Assembly (NCBI GenBank): GCA_947589005.1
Contig: CANPZO010000014.1
Span: 1 to 59,373 of the forward strand
Source: an uncultured Clostridia bacterium
GTDB taxonomy: Bacteria; Bacillota; Clostridia; UMGS1883
DNA: 59,373 bases
Reading direction: 5' to 3'
Below, one piece after another: positions 29,968-39,222 of this stretch. Position 1 is the stretch's first letter, and each line of letters opens with the position of its first letter. A program made the position numbers and the translations under genes. The notes under the pieces were generated by a model, which was not told the origin of the DNA, made no database searches, and worked only from the letters and a program-made list of their open reading frames with translations.

Positions 29968-31815
29968 ATGGGACCCAGAGGACCGAGACCCGGCGGACCC
30001 GGCAGAGGACCGGGACCGGCAATGAACACAGAAAAAGCGAAAAATTCCAAAGGCACCATACTCCGCCTTTTAAAGTATCTTGCCAGATTTAAGGGCAGCC
30101 TTGCCCTCGTTATCTTCCTCGTTTGCCTCAGTACCGTGGCGAATTTGGGTGGCACCTACTGCCTGCGGCCCATTATCAACGCCATCGGCAAAATAGGCGT
30201 GGGCGGGGTGACCTTTGCCGACGTGCGCGGCGACATAATCTCGGGGTTGATTTTGCTCCTTATCCTTTATTTCCTTGGCGCCCTTGCCAACTGGGGCCAA
30301 AGCTATGTCCTCGCGTCCGTGTCTCAGAACACGGTAAAGGTCATAAGAATGGATATGTTTGAAAAGATGGAGAAGCTCCCCCTGAAATTCTTTGACTCCA
30401 ACACCCATGGCGAGCTTATGAGCCGCGCTACCAACGACGTGGAGACCATCAGCCAGACCCTGAGCATGAGCGTGGCTCAGATATTTTCCAGCGTGATAAC
30501 GCTTATCGGCACCCTCGTGATGATGCTGATACTCAGCATACCGCTGACGGTGGTAACTCTCATAATCGTACCGATAATGCTCTTCCTTACGCGGACCATA
30601 GCCAAGTACACCCGCCGCTATTACAGCCGCCAGCAGGCGTCTCTGGGCGAGATGAACGGCCACATCGAGGAGATAGTTACCGGCGAGTACGCGGTCAAGG
30701 TATTCTGCCGCGAAAAGGAAGCCGAGGATAAGTTCGACGTCCTCAGCGAGGGCTATTACAAAAACGCCGTCAGGGCCCAGGTGGTTTCCGGCGTTGTGGC
30801 CCCGCTGATGGGTATGTTCAACAACCTGAACTATGCGGTGACGGCCTTTATGGGCGGATATTTCGCCGTTGTAAGGCTTTTCGGCGTATTTGCGACCATG
30901 GACATCGGCTCCGTGGCGGCCTTCCTGAACTACAGCAATATGTTCTCGCGCCCCGTCAACGAGCTGGCCAATATGTTCTCCCAGTTCCAGTCGGCCCTGG
31001 CCGGAGCGGAGCGTGTGTTCGCCATTATGGATGAACCCAACGAGTACATCGGCGACGCGGAGAAGCCCGAGCTCGGCCCCGTAAAGGGCGAAGTCGTGCT
31101 GGACCATGTGAACTTCGGCTATGACGACAGCCGCCTTATCCTCAAGGATATCTGCATCCACGCCAAGCCCGGCGAGACCATCGCCCTTGTGGGCCCCACC
31201 GGAGCGGGCAAAACAACGATAGTAAACCTGCTGACCCGGTTTTACGATGTGAACAGCGGAAAGATAACCGTGGACGGGGTCGATATCTCCACCGTTCAGA
31301 AGGACTCTCTCCGCAAGCGCATTGCCATCGTCCTTCAGGACACCCATATGTTCAGCGAGACCGTGAGAGAAAATATCCGTTACGGCAAGCTGGACGCCGG
31401 CGACGACGATGTGGAAAACGCCGCCTATCTCGCCAACGCCCATGAGTTCATCGAGCGTCTCCATGACGGCTATGACACCATGCTCAACGACGACGCCTCC
31501 AACATCAGCCAGGGCCAGCGTCAGCTTCTGTCCATAGCCCGCGCCATGATAGCCGACCCGGATATACTTATACTGGACGAGGCCACCAGCTCGGTGGATA
31601 CCCGTACCGAGCTGAAAATACAGGAGGCCATGAAGAACCTTATGTACGGCCGAACCAGCTTTGTTATCGCTCACCGGCTTTCCACCATACGCGAGGCGGA
31701 CAAAATACTCGTCCTTGTGGACGGCCGCATAGTGGAGGAGGGCAACCACAAGGAGCTTATCGCTCTGGACGGTATGTATGCGAAGCTGTATAACGGACAG
31801 TTCGAAAACTCGTAA
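29968..31815 (+). CDS. ABC exporter half with consensus catalytic residues, heterodimer subunit 2
   Basis: Second exporter half (615 aa). A Gly/Pro/Arg-rich cytoplasmic head (MGPRGPRPGGPGRGPGP) precedes six membrane segments and the ATPase: Walker A GPTGAGKT, Walker B ILILDEATSSVD with the catalytic Glu, and switch His in IAHRLST. The signature is altered (NISQGQRQ), which pairs with the degenerate site of subunit 1. AAGGAGG lies 9 nt before the ATG. Likely a multidrug or peptide exporter under MarR control; the substrate is unknown. Confidence 0.93.
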   Translation: MGPRGPRPGGPGRGPGPAMNTEKAKNSKGTILRLLKYLARFKGSLALVIFLVCLSTVANLGGTYCLRPIINAIGKIGVGGVTFADVRGDIISGLILLLILYFLGALANWGQSYVLASVSQNTVKVIRMDMFEKMEKLPLKFFDSNTHGELMSRATNDVETISQTLSMSVAQIFSSVITLIGTLVMMLILSIPLTVVTLIIVPIMLFLTRTIAKYTRRYYSRQQASLGEMNGHIEEIVTGEYAVKVFCREKEAEDKFDVLSEGYYKNAVRAQVVSGVVAPLMGMFNNLNYAVTAFMGGYFAVVRLFGVFATMDIGSVAAFLNYSNMFSRPVNELANMFSQFQSALAGAERVFAIMDEPNEYIGDAEKPELGPVKGEVVLDHVNFGYDDSRLILKDICIHAKPGETIALVGPTGAGKTTIVNLLTRFYDVNSGKITVDGVDISTVQKDSLRKRIAIVLQDTHMFSETVRENIRYGKLDAGDDDVENAAYLANAHEFIERLHDGYDTMLNDDASNISQGQRQLLSIARAMIADPDILILDEATSSVDTRTELKIQEAMKNLMYGRTSFVIAHRLSTIREADKILVLVDGRIVEEGNHKELIALDGMYAKLYNGQFENS

Positions 31816-31823
31816 AGCGGCGT

Positions 31824-32173
31824 CGGCGTCAAAATTGTGTATATCGTTCAAGGGCGCAATGTCTTTGATTTTAGATAAAGTAAATGTTGTAAAGTTTATT
31901 GCTTATATTATATAATAATATAATTTATCAATGTGGAAAACCCACCTTTTTGCAAAAGGCGGGTTTTCTTTGTTTTTAGCCCTTGAACTACGGTCGAAAA
32001 TCACCCTCGGCGTACCTGTGTACGCCGTCGGGAGGGCTTTCTCGGCGGCAGGCGTTCTCGCCTGTTCCGCCGCTTCGCGGCGCCGCCTGCGAGAGCTGAT
32101 TTTCGGCCGTTCTACGCAATTTTCCCTGCCGACCCAAGTGCCTCCAAGTTACTGAGCGAGTTTTTTACACGCC
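31824..32173. repeat. Dispersed hairpin-rich repeat, copy 2 (about 350 bp)
   Basis: Same family as the copy at 17859. TTCAAGGGC (about 31846) pairs with GCCCTTGAA (about 31979) around the hairpin GAAAACCCACC / GGCGGGTTTTC. ACGGTCGAAAATCA pairs with TGATTTTCGGCCGT. The right end is TTTTTTACACGCC; the left end is eroded. It probably also ends the ABC operon. Confidence 0.7.
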
Positions 32174-32192
32174 GTACACTACCTTGCCGCAA

Positions 32193-32381
32193 TTACCGCA
32201 CAATATGCCGCCTACGTGAGTTTTCCTCCGATTTGTAGTCCGCCGGAGAAAAGGTCATTACGTCGAAATATGAGTCGTACTCGTAGTCGTTTTCGGGCGC
32301 GCGGGCCATGAGGCCGGTACACTCCGTGGCGGAGGCCGAGTTGAACTCCTCAAATTCCGTCCTGTCCGTGGGTCTTTCCAT
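32193..32381 (-). CDS. Small acidic hypothetical protein (62 aa)
   Basis: Starts MERPTDRTEFEEFNSASATE. Acidic in its first two thirds, with a basic tail (ENSRRRHIVR). GGAGGG precedes the ATG at 32381; an in-frame GTG lies 9 bp earlier inside the ribosome-binding site. No membrane segment or known motif. Function not known. Confidence 0.5.
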   Translation of the reverse strand: MERPTDRTEFEEFNSASATECTGLMARAPENDYEYDSYFDVMTFSPADYKSEENSRRRHIVR

Positions 32382-32427
32382 AATAATCACCCTCCGCGGC
32401 TATTATGCCCCGGAGGGTGAAATATTA

Positions 32428-32907
32428 TTATTCGATTATTTTATAGCTCAGGTCCTTTATCTTCGCCACTTGAAGGGCCGCGCTGTCCTCGCGGCAGTAT
32501 ACGGTCACTCCGCCGTGGCCGTCGAAGGCGTCCTCGGCACAGCTCCCGTCGGCGGATAAAACGGTAACCTTTTTAAGGGACGGACATTCGCCGAAAGACA
32601 TACTGCCTATGTCGCAGGCTTTTTCCAGCGTGACCTCACGGAGGTTGGGACAGCCGTAAAAGGCCATGCTTTCTATCTTCGTCTCACCCTTTATCACCAC
32701 CGCGCTGAATTCTCCTTTGCCGGAAAAGGCATCGGAGTCAATGACCGTGTATTTTTCCGGCACGGTGACGGCGCCGTTGACGATTTCAAGACTTTCCGCC
32801 CGTACCGAGTTCAGCACGTTGCCCGGCGTGGCCTGGAGAGCGAAGAAAACCGCGAAGGCCGCGATGACGGCGGCGATTATCCCGACTATAATAATAGCTT
32901 TTTTCAT
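32428..32907 (-). CDS. Membrane-anchored leucine-rich (BspA-like) repeat protein (159 aa)
   Basis: Residues 1-24 form a signal anchor. The rest shows BspA-type (LRR_5) repeats: VPEKYTVIDSDAFSGKGEF, IKGETKIESMAFYGCPNLRE, and CDIGSMSFGECPSLKKV. Such domains occur on the outer surface of Firmicutes and can bind polymers or surfaces. It is short with only about three repeats. No operon partner is clear. Confidence 0.75.
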   Translation of the reverse strand: MKKAIIIVGIIAAVIAAFAVFFALQATPGNVLNSVRAESLEIVNGAVTVPEKYTVIDSDAFSGKGEFSAVVIKGETKIESMAFYGCPNLREVTLEKACDIGSMSFGECPSLKKVTVLSADGSCAEDAFDGHGGVTVYCREDSAALQVAKIKDLSYKIIE

Positions 32908-32979
32908 ATAAACATTACCCTGTGCTTAAAACCGCCGGCCCTCGGGACGGCGGTTTTGGCTGTTGACGGTTTAGCGTTG

Positions 32980-33555
32980 TTACGCTCCCTGCCGCTTGGT
33001 GTACTGAGATTTGCCGAAGGCAAGCATCAGCATAAAGATGGGCTGCAGGAATATAAGGCCAAGCGTGTAGCCTATTCCGTGGCCGAAAGACTTGGACATC
33101 TTGTGGTAGAATATGATTTCCAAAATAAGGAGTATAATGGAAATTATACCGCTCAGACCGAAAAGCGACATATCGACAATGGTAGAAAAATCGGTATCAT
33201 CGTTGCCCAATTCATTCGCCTCGGATACCACATCGTAGATGGAAACGTCGCCGGCGCTTACGCCTTCATACAGCTCTTCATAGTCTGAATAGCCCATCTT
33301 TTGAGCGACCTCATCGGTGCTTTTCCAGAAATCATATGTAGCATACGTCATAAGTCCCATAACGGCGACCGAGAGTATCAGCACTACCCAGAACATGGAC
33401 TTTTTCCAGAAAAGCTTGAACGCCGTATACATATTATATACGGGAATGATAGCCTTCCAGCCGCTTTCGCCGGCCTTATTGAAAATCTCCCAAAGGGAGA
33501 CGGCCAATACTATGTAGAGTATAAGCGCGGTAATCAAGTTTGAGGTATTAATCAT
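32980..33555 (-). CDS. Membrane protein of the DUF5684 type (191 aa)
   Basis: Helices at about 5-24, 55-75 and two near the C-terminus. The motif EIFNKAGESGWKAIIPVYN ... LFWKK is the hallmark of DUF5684 proteins, and FGHGIGYTLGLIFLQPIF is the second conserved part. Function not known. The ATG at 33555 suits AAGGG upstream better than the ATG three codons earlier. Confidence 0.75.
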   Translation of the reverse strand: MINTSNLITALILYIVLAVSLWEIFNKAGESGWKAIIPVYNMYTAFKLFWKKSMFWVVLILSVAVMGLMTYATYDFWKSTDEVAQKMGYSDYEELYEGVSAGDVSIYDVVSEANELGNDDTDFSTIVDMSLFGLSGIISIILLILEIIFYHKMSKSFGHGIGYTLGLIFLQPIFMLMLAFGKSQYTKRQGA

Positions 33556-33767
33556 TTTTCCCATCCCTTCAATTTAAATATTCATTTTAATCCTAACATA
33601 ATATTGAAAAATAGTCAATATTATCACCCTGTTTGTAATCAAAACGTAAAAATCAACTTTTGTCGGCGGAGGGAGTTTTTTGTGCCAAAACCCCCATGAC
33701 CGCATAGTATGTAGAAGAAACAGAATGAAGGGAGGAGGGAGCGGTATTCCCCGCTTCCGTAATATAA

Positions 33768-34601
33768 ATGTCAGGTAAAATCTTAGTCATCGGCGGCGAC
33801 GCCCGTATAGACCGGCTCTGTACCTCGATGCAGAGAGACGGCCTCGAGGTTCGCCGCTATACTGAGGATATGGCGCTTAAGACCGCCCTCGGGGGAGCGG
33901 ATATAGTTATACTGGGACTGCCGGTCAGCGCCGACGGCGAAACGGTCAACGCGCCCCAGCTTCTGCGTCCCATACTTATGAAGGACCTGTTCCGCCTCAT
34001 GAACAACCGCCAGCTTCTGCTGGGCGGCAAGATAGGCGAAAAGGCGCGGACCATGCTGGAGGTTTACGGCATACCTTATGTGGACTATCTTACGCGGGAG
34101 GAGTTTGAGATAGCCAACGCCATCCCCACCGCCGAGGGAGCGATACAGATAGCTATGGAGGAGCTGCCCATAACTCTCCATGGCGCCAACGCCGTAGTAA
34201 CCGGCTACGGCAGGATAGGCAGATATCTGTCCGGCCTCCTCCTCGGCCTGGGCGCCAAAACGACGGTCTTTGCCAGAAAGGCTTCCGATATGGCGCTTAT
34301 AAAGGCGGCCGGGCTGACCGCCGCCCCCTATAAGCTGCTGCCCGAGGCGGCGGCCTACGCCGACGTTATCTTCAACACCGTTCCGGCCAAAATCATCGGC
34401 AAGTCCGTACTCGCAAATATGCGCGGCGGCCTCATAATCGACCTTGCCGGCGGCGGGGGCGGAGTGGACGGCGAGACCGCCGGCGAAATAGGCGTCAGCG
34501 TCATTCGCGCCCTGGGTCTTCCGGGAAAGGTCGCTCCCGTTACCGCCGGGGAAATAATCAAGGAAACCATATACAATATATTCCGGGAAGCTGGTGAATA
34601 A
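33768..34601 (+). CDS. dpaA: Dipicolinate synthase subunit A
   Basis: With DpaB it oxidises dihydrodipicolinate-pathway intermediate to dipicolinic acid in the mother cell during sporulation. The 277-aa protein has an N-terminal domain (ILVIGGDARIDRLC) and a Rossmann NAD(P)-binding domain at about 145-165 (AVVTGYGRIGRYLSGLLLGL). IIDLAGGGGGVD and VAPVTAGEII are typical of SpoVFA. The 175 bp upstream contain CATAGTATG, close to a sigma-K -10 element, with no clear -35. No strong ribosome-binding site is visible. dpaB follows after 3 bp. Confidence 0.93.
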   Translation: MSGKILVIGGDARIDRLCTSMQRDGLEVRRYTEDMALKTALGGADIVILGLPVSADGETVNAPQLLRPILMKDLFRLMNNRQLLLGGKIGEKARTMLEVYGIPYVDYLTREEFEIANAIPTAEGAIQIAMEELPITLHGANAVVTGYGRIGRYLSGLLLGLGAKTTVFARKASDMALIKAAGLTAAPYKLLPEAAAYADVIFNTVPAKIIGKSVLANMRGGLIIDLAGGGGGVDGETAGEIGVSVIRALGLPGKVAPVTAGEIIKETIYNIFREAGE

Positions 34602-34604
34602 TAA

Positions 34605-35183
34605 ATGGACCTCACAAAGATAAAGCTGGGCTTTGCCCTGACCGGCTCCTTCTGCACCTTCCGCAAGGTCATAGATGAAATGCGCCGCATTTCCAACAGC
34701 GGCGTTGAAATAGTGCCGATACTCAGTCAGACCTCCGCCGCCACGGATACCCGCTTCGGATCCGCCGCCGACTTTAAGGCGGAAATAGAGGACATCTGCC
34801 GCAAAAAGGCCATTACTACCATTGCTCAGGCGGAACCCATCGGCCCCAAAAAACTGCTGGACGCTTTGCTGATAGCCCCCTGCACCGGCAACACCCTCGG
34901 CAAGCTGGCGGGCGGGATAACCGATACCAGCGTCACTATGGCCGCCAAAGCGGTGCTGCGCAACCGACGGCCCGTCATTGTGGCGCCCTCCACTAACGAC
35001 GCTTTGGGAGCGTCGGCAAAAAATATCGGTTTTTTGCTCAACAGCAAAAATATCTATTTTGTGCCCTTCGCGCAGGACGACCCCATGAGCAAGACCACCT
35101 CCATGGTGGCTAAGTGGGATTTGCTGCTCCCGGCCGTGGACGCCGCTCTGGAGGGACGGCAGCTACAGCCCATAGTTATGTGA
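34605..35183 (+). CDS. dpaB: Dipicolinate synthase subunit B
   Basis: Flavoprotein-like subunit (192 aa) of dipicolinate synthase. KLGFALTGSFCTF near the start, APCTGNTLGKLAGGITD and RPVIVAPSTNDALGA are the flavodoxin-like motifs of SpoVFB. It works with DpaA, and the short spacing implies translational coupling. In other spore formers this gene is itself a known target of an intervening element; here it is intact. Confidence 0.93.
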   Translation: MDLTKIKLGFALTGSFCTFRKVIDEMRRISNSGVEIVPILSQTSAATDTRFGSAADFKAEIEDICRKKAITTIAQAEPIGPKKLLDALLIAPCTGNTLGKLAGGITDTSVTMAAKAVLRNRRPVIVAPSTNDALGASAKNIGFLLNSKNIYFVPFAQDDPMSKTTSMVAKWDLLLPAVDAALEGRQLQPIVM

Positions 35184-35187
35184 TAAA

Positions 35188-35653
35188 GGGGCTGTAAAAA
35201 AATGGCGCAGATCGGCGTCGTCACAAGCTCGGTATCGCAAGTTTCGATTTAAAAATCGAAACTCGGCTTACCTCGCTGTGACTCCTTTTCCCCACAAAAT
35301 CGGCTTCGCCGTTTTGTGGGGGCCCCATTTTGGTAGAATGACTTTATTTAAGGCAAATTTATGTTTTGATAAACCTGTCAATAAAACTAAAACCACAAAT
35401 TAATGTGGGAAAACCGCCTTTTTACGAGAAAAAGACGGTTTTTCTTTTTTAGTTTAAGTCTTCGTGCGGGGCGGCGGGCTGAAGGCAGCCCGCCCTACAG
35501 CGTCGCTTTATGCGTGTAGGGCGGCTTGCCCTCAAGCCGCCGAAAGAATTAAAAAAGTCGCCGCAAGCGAAGTTAGGCTTGCGACGACGTTCTACGCGAT
35601 TTTTTCCGACAGCCCCCGTGCCTCCAGATTACATAGTGAGTTTTTTACAGCCC
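35188..35653. repeat. Dispersed hairpin-rich repeat, copy 3 (466 bp)
   Basis: Ends GGGGCTGTAAAAAA and TTTTTTACAGCCC. Inside are the hairpin GGAAAACCGCC / GACGGTTTTTC, the GC-rich pair GGCGGGCTGAAGGCAGCCCG / GGGCGGCTTGCCCTCAAGCC as in copy 1, and GTCGCCGCAAGC / GCTTGCGACGAC. It directly follows dpaB and may serve as its terminator. No target-site duplication is evident. Confidence 0.75.
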
Positions 35654-35693
35654 GTTTTTGTACCAAAATTCATAAAAAATTCATAAAAAAATA

Positions 35694-35722
35694 TTGACAA
35701 AAACGCAAAATCATTGTATAAT
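35694..35722 (+). promoter_or_regulatory. Promoter of the PepSY protein gene
   Basis: TTGACA (35694-35699), 17 bp, TATAAT (35717-35722). Confidence 0.9.
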
Positions 35723-35765
35723 GAAAACACATAGAAATAATAGGAAATAGAAAGGAGACAAAACA

Positions 35766-36866
35766 ATGAAAAAGAAATGCATTTTTATCACAGCGTTGGT
35801 TCTCTGTGTCGGTATCGCCATCGGAGTTGCGGCGGCGAGCCTGGTGGAGAACATAAAAGCGGAGCTTCGCCGGGACTTTACCGTTATTGTTGACGGGCAG
35901 GTTCAGACCTTCCGCGACGTAAACGGCAACGAGGTATACCCTCTGCTTTACAACGGCACAACCTATCTCCCCGTAAGGGCCATAGGCGAGCTCATGGGCA
36001 AGGACGTTTACTGGTACGAAAATGACAAGACCGTGGAGCTGAAGGATAAGACCGGCGGCAAGACCACCGTCACCGACGCCGATGTTATCGTCAGCGAGGA
36101 TTACGGCAATAACACGGATTTAAACGGCCTCATAACTCTTGAGGAGGCCAAGGACATCGTTCTCACCAAGGCCGGCCTTGCCGAGGAGGACGTCACCTTT
36201 ACCAAGACGAAGCTTGACCGTGACGACGGCATAATTAAGTATGAGATAGACTTCCGCACCGACACTATGGAGTACGAGACCGAGCTTGACGCCGCCGACG
36301 GAAACATCATTGAATGGGAGTTGGACGCCATTCGCGGAGCCAATAATGCCGGAACAACCAATGGCGGCACGAACAACAATAACAATAACACCGCCGTGAC
36401 CCTTGAGGAGGCTAAGGAAATCGCCCTCCGGCGCGCGGGCGTAAAGGCCGAGGACGCGACCTTCACCAAGCAGCAGAGCGACGTTGATAACGGTCGGCGC
36501 AATTACGATATTGAGTTTGTCAGCGGCGGAACCGAGTATGAAGCGGAGATCGACGCCGAGACCGGCGAGATAATCGAGTGGAAAACCGAGGTGCTCAAGG
36601 GCTATCAGCAGGGCATAGGAGTTGGCCCCTCGGTAAATACGGACAACGGCGTTATCACCCTTGAGGAGGCCCAGAATATCGCCCTCGAGCGGGCGGGCCT
36701 TTCCGGTGCGAACGTCACCTTCACCAAGTCCAAGCTCGACAGGGACGACGGTATACAAAAGTACGAGATAGAGTTCCGCTACAACGGCATGGAGTACGAG
36801 CTTGAGATAAACGCCGCCACCGGCGCGGTTATCGAGTATGACAGCGAGCATGACGACCATCATTAA
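35766..36866 (+). CDS. Secreted protein with stalk domain and three PepSY repeats (366 aa)
   Basis: Signal peptide (1-24), then a short copper-amine-oxidase-N-like domain (residues 37-95, TTYLPVRAIGELMGK), then three PepSY repeats at about 121-190, 212-275 and 298-362. Each repeat opens ITLEEAKxIxLxxAG, continues VTFTKxKLDRDDG and ends EYExEIDAxTGxIIEW. A Asn/Thr-Gly linker rich in Asn separates repeats 1 and 2. PepSY domains are thought to inhibit or modulate secreted peptidases. AAAGGAG precedes the ATG and a consensus promoter stands upstream. The last residues are His/Asp-rich. Confidence 0.88.
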   Translation: MKKKCIFITALVLCVGIAIGVAAASLVENIKAELRRDFTVIVDGQVQTFRDVNGNEVYPLLYNGTTYLPVRAIGELMGKDVYWYENDKTVELKDKTGGKTTVTDADVIVSEDYGNNTDLNGLITLEEAKDIVLTKAGLAEEDVTFTKTKLDRDDGIIKYEIDFRTDTMEYETELDAADGNIIEWELDAIRGANNAGTTNGGTNNNNNNTAVTLEEAKEIALRRAGVKAEDATFTKQQSDVDNGRRNYDIEFVSGGTEYEAEIDAETGEIIEWKTEVLKGYQQGIGVGPSVNTDNGVITLEEAQNIALERAGLSGANVTFTKSKLDRDDGIQKYEIEFRYNGMEYELEINAATGAVIEYDSEHDDHH

Positions 36867-36946
36867 GCAATAATAAATTTTACCTCTCGTTGCTTTATAA
36901 AGCGAGGCAGACTGATGACAAAGCTGCCAAGCAACGGGGGAAAGCT

Positions 36947-37123
36947 CGAAAGGGAACTCCCTTTCGATAAAAAACATAAAATCCCGTGGCGTGTACACGG
37001 GATTTTATACTTTAATCGGGGTAGAAATATAATTTTTATCTTGATAAAAATTATATTTCGTAAGCGAAAGCGCCCGATGCGGAAAAGGGGCCCGCGGGAA
37101 AAACCGTTAGGGTTTTTCCCGCG
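36947..37123. repeat. Four-hairpin repeat, copy B (177 bp, inverted relative to copy A)
   Basis: Reverse-complement copy of 27082-27258 with equal length and roughly 88-90 percent identity by eye. Stem changes are paired: GAGGG/CCCTC becomes GCGGG/CCCGC, ATATCATT/AATGATAT becomes ATATAATT/AATTATAT, and CCCGGG/CCCGGG becomes CCCGTG/CACGGG. It lies between the PepSY gene and the vanT terminator. Confidence 0.8.
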
Positions 37124-37157
37124 ATTACCCCGCGTTATAAAGTAACGCGGGGTAATC
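37123..37157 (-). terminator. Terminator of the van operon overlapping the vanT stop
   Basis: GATTACCCCGCGTTA and TAACGCGGGGTAATC form a perfect 15-bp stem with a 5-nt loop. The 3' end of vanT (Arg-Leu-Pro-Arg-Val-Thr-Leu-stop) is encoded by one arm and the loop. There is no long U-run. Confidence 0.6.
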
Positions 37158-39222
37158 TTTTGCCCAGACGGCTCAGTATTTCATTGGATATGGTGCCGGC
37201 GGCCTCGGCCATATCGCAGGCGCGGATACGCTTGTCCCCGCTTTGGCCGATAATGATGGCGGTGTCGCCGGGGGCGGCCTCGACGCCGGTCACATCAACC
37301 ATCATTTGGTCCATGCACACCCTGCCCACTATGGGGGCGTATTCTCCGCCGACGATGACGCTGCCCGCGCCGTTTGACAGGCTCCGAGGCAGGCCGTCGG
37401 CATAGCCTATGGGCAGGACGGCGAGCCGCATATCCCTTTCCGCGCGGCAGCTCAGGCCGTAACCGATGTTTTCGCCATTCTTTACTTCCTTTATAAGCGA
37501 TATTTCGGACTTAAGCGACAGCACGGGGATAAGTCCGTCGCAGCCGCTGTCGGTGGCGGAGGCCGTACTCATCACTCCGTAGAGCGCAATTCCCACCCGG
37601 GCACCGTCGCCGCCCAATTCGGGGTAATTTACCGCGCCGCCGCTGTTAAGAATATGGGCCTTGAAGCGGAAGCCCCGTCCCCGCAGCTTTTCGGTCAGCT
37701 CAAAAAAGCTTTCGGCCTGCGCCTTTGTGAACTCCGCCGAGGCCCCGTCCTTGCCGTCGGAGGCGCAAAGGTGGGTGAACAGCCCCGTTACCCGAAGATT
37801 TTTCATTTCAAATACCGAGAGTATGCGGTCGAAGTTTTCCGCCCGCTCGCCGAGCCGGTTCATGCCGGTGTCCACCGCCAGGTGGACCTTTATTTTTTTG
37901 CCGGCGGCCGCAAGCCTTTTTGCGTGTTCAAAATCGGCGGCGGTAAGGGTAAGACGGCGGCGGCGGGCCAGCGCGACCCGAGACGGCGGAGCGCAGCCCA
38001 GCACGAGTATCTCGCCCCGAACTCCGCTCCGGCGCAGCTCGTCGCCCTCCTCGACCGTTGCCACGCAAAATGATCTGACGCCCAGCCTGTTAAGCCGCTT
38101 CGCGACGGCTGCCGCTCCGTGGCCGTAGGCGTCGGCCTTTACCGCCGGCATAAGGTCGCAGCCCTCCGGCAGCCTTGAACGCAGGACGGCGGCGTTGTTT
38201 TCCAGAGCTCCCATGTCCAGCTCTATCCATGAACGGCACGGCGGCTGTCTCTCCGGCAGAAGCTTTGTAAATATCAGGGCCGCCGCCAGCGACAACAGAC
38301 ATACCGCCAGGTAACGGGGCAGACTGTTCTCCTCAAGCAGCTTGCCGGCGTAAAGAAGTCTCGCCGCCGGAGGGAGGACGGCTATAAACCACGGGTGGAT
38401 TATATATACCGCCGCGGCCACGGTGCGCAGCCTTTTTGAGGGTCTTGAATTTGAGCTCAAAAGCAGGTCAAACAGCGCGAAGGTGCAGAACGGGAGAAAA
38501 ATGTACATACTGTCGTGGCGTTGGCAGCCAAGGAAGCGCAGCGTCAGCGCCTCGGCGGTCATCGCGCCCAGAGAAAGCGCCAGGGCAAGCGGCGGGCGGG
38601 CGATGTCCGTCCTTCTCGCATAGGCCCCCAGCATCAGGAACAAGGGCGCGAAAAACAGGCCGTTGCGGGTAAAATCGGTAAACGTGAAGATGATATCGTA
38701 TATCGCCGATGCCGGAGTTTCGGCGATAAGGCCGTAATAGCTGTCGCCCAAAAGACCGACGGCATACAGCGCGGCGGAGACACCGAGCAGCCCCGCCGCC
38801 GGCAGCCTACGCCCCAAAAGCCGTATAAGCCCCAATCCCATGACCGCCGCCGGAAGGTACCAAAGGTGGTAGAAGGTGCCGTCAAAAATCAGCATTTTCA
38901 GGGCCGAGAGAAAATTCAATCCTTCATAGTGACCGGCGTAAAGTCCAAGGGGGAGATATATGAGCGCGGAGACGAAATAAAGCAGGGCGGTTTTCTTCAT
39001 GGCCCCGTGCAGACGTTTCGGGTCCTTGCCGAAAACGTAGTCCCCCAGCGCGAAATATCCCGTAGTCATAAGGAAAAACGGCACCGCAAGGCGCGCGATT
39101 ATCCTTGTGAGTATAAAGTCGCCCAAGGCGCTGTACGACGCGAGAGGGGAGGTGTGTATGGCGACGACCAAAAAGGCCGCCGCCATGCGGAAACGGTCGA
39201 GGCCGCCTGTGTTTTCATTCAT
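37135..39222 (-). CDS. vanT: Membrane-bound serine racemase VanT
   Basis: A 695-aa fusion typical of VanT. Residues 1-330 are an acyltransferase-3-like membrane domain of about ten helices (LDRFRMAAAFLVVAIHTSPL; VPFFLMTTGYFALG). From about 335 it is an alanine/serine racemase: SWIELDMGALENNA, PAVKADAYGHGA with the PLP lysine, and IGYADGLPRSLSNG. It supplies D-serine for VanG. Among VanT relatives the racemase part is close to alanine racemases, so D-Ala production is also possible. The ATG at 39222 overlaps the vanXY stop by 8 bp. Confidence 0.92.
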   Translation of the reverse strand: MNENTGGLDRFRMAAAFLVVAIHTSPLASYSALGDFILTRIIARLAVPFFLMTTGYFALGDYVFGKDPKRLHGAMKKTALLYFVSALIYLPLGLYAGHYEGLNFLSALKMLIFDGTFYHLWYLPAAVMGLGLIRLLGRRLPAAGLLGVSAALYAVGLLGDSYYGLIAETPASAIYDIIFTFTDFTRNGLFFAPLFLMLGAYARRTDIARPPLALALSLGAMTAEALTLRFLGCQRHDSMYIFLPFCTFALFDLLLSSNSRPSKRLRTVAAAVYIIHPWFIAVLPPAARLLYAGKLLEENSLPRYLAVCLLSLAAALIFTKLLPERQPPCRSWIELDMGALENNAAVLRSRLPEGCDLMPAVKADAYGHGAAAVAKRLNRLGVRSFCVATVEEGDELRRSGVRGEILVLGCAPPSRVALARRRRLTLTAADFEHAKRLAAAGKKIKVHLAVDTGMNRLGERAENFDRILSVFEMKNLRVTGLFTHLCASDGKDGASAEFTKAQAESFFELTEKLRGRGFRFKAHILNSGGAVNYPELGGDGARVGIALYGVMSTASATDSGCDGLIPVLSLKSEISLIKEVKNGENIGYGLSCRAERDMRLAVLPIGYADGLPRSLSNGAGSVIVGGEYAPIVGRVCMDQMMVDVTGVEAAPGDTAIIIGQSGDKRIRACDMAEAAGTISNEILSRLGKRLPRVTL

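Noticed and set aside
30070-31851. 593-codon open frame on the minus strand
   Set aside because: It is antisense to the second ABC exporter gene, whose motifs are unmistakable. It has no ribosome-binding site, and its His/Val/Gly-rich composition is what GC-rich antisense frames give.
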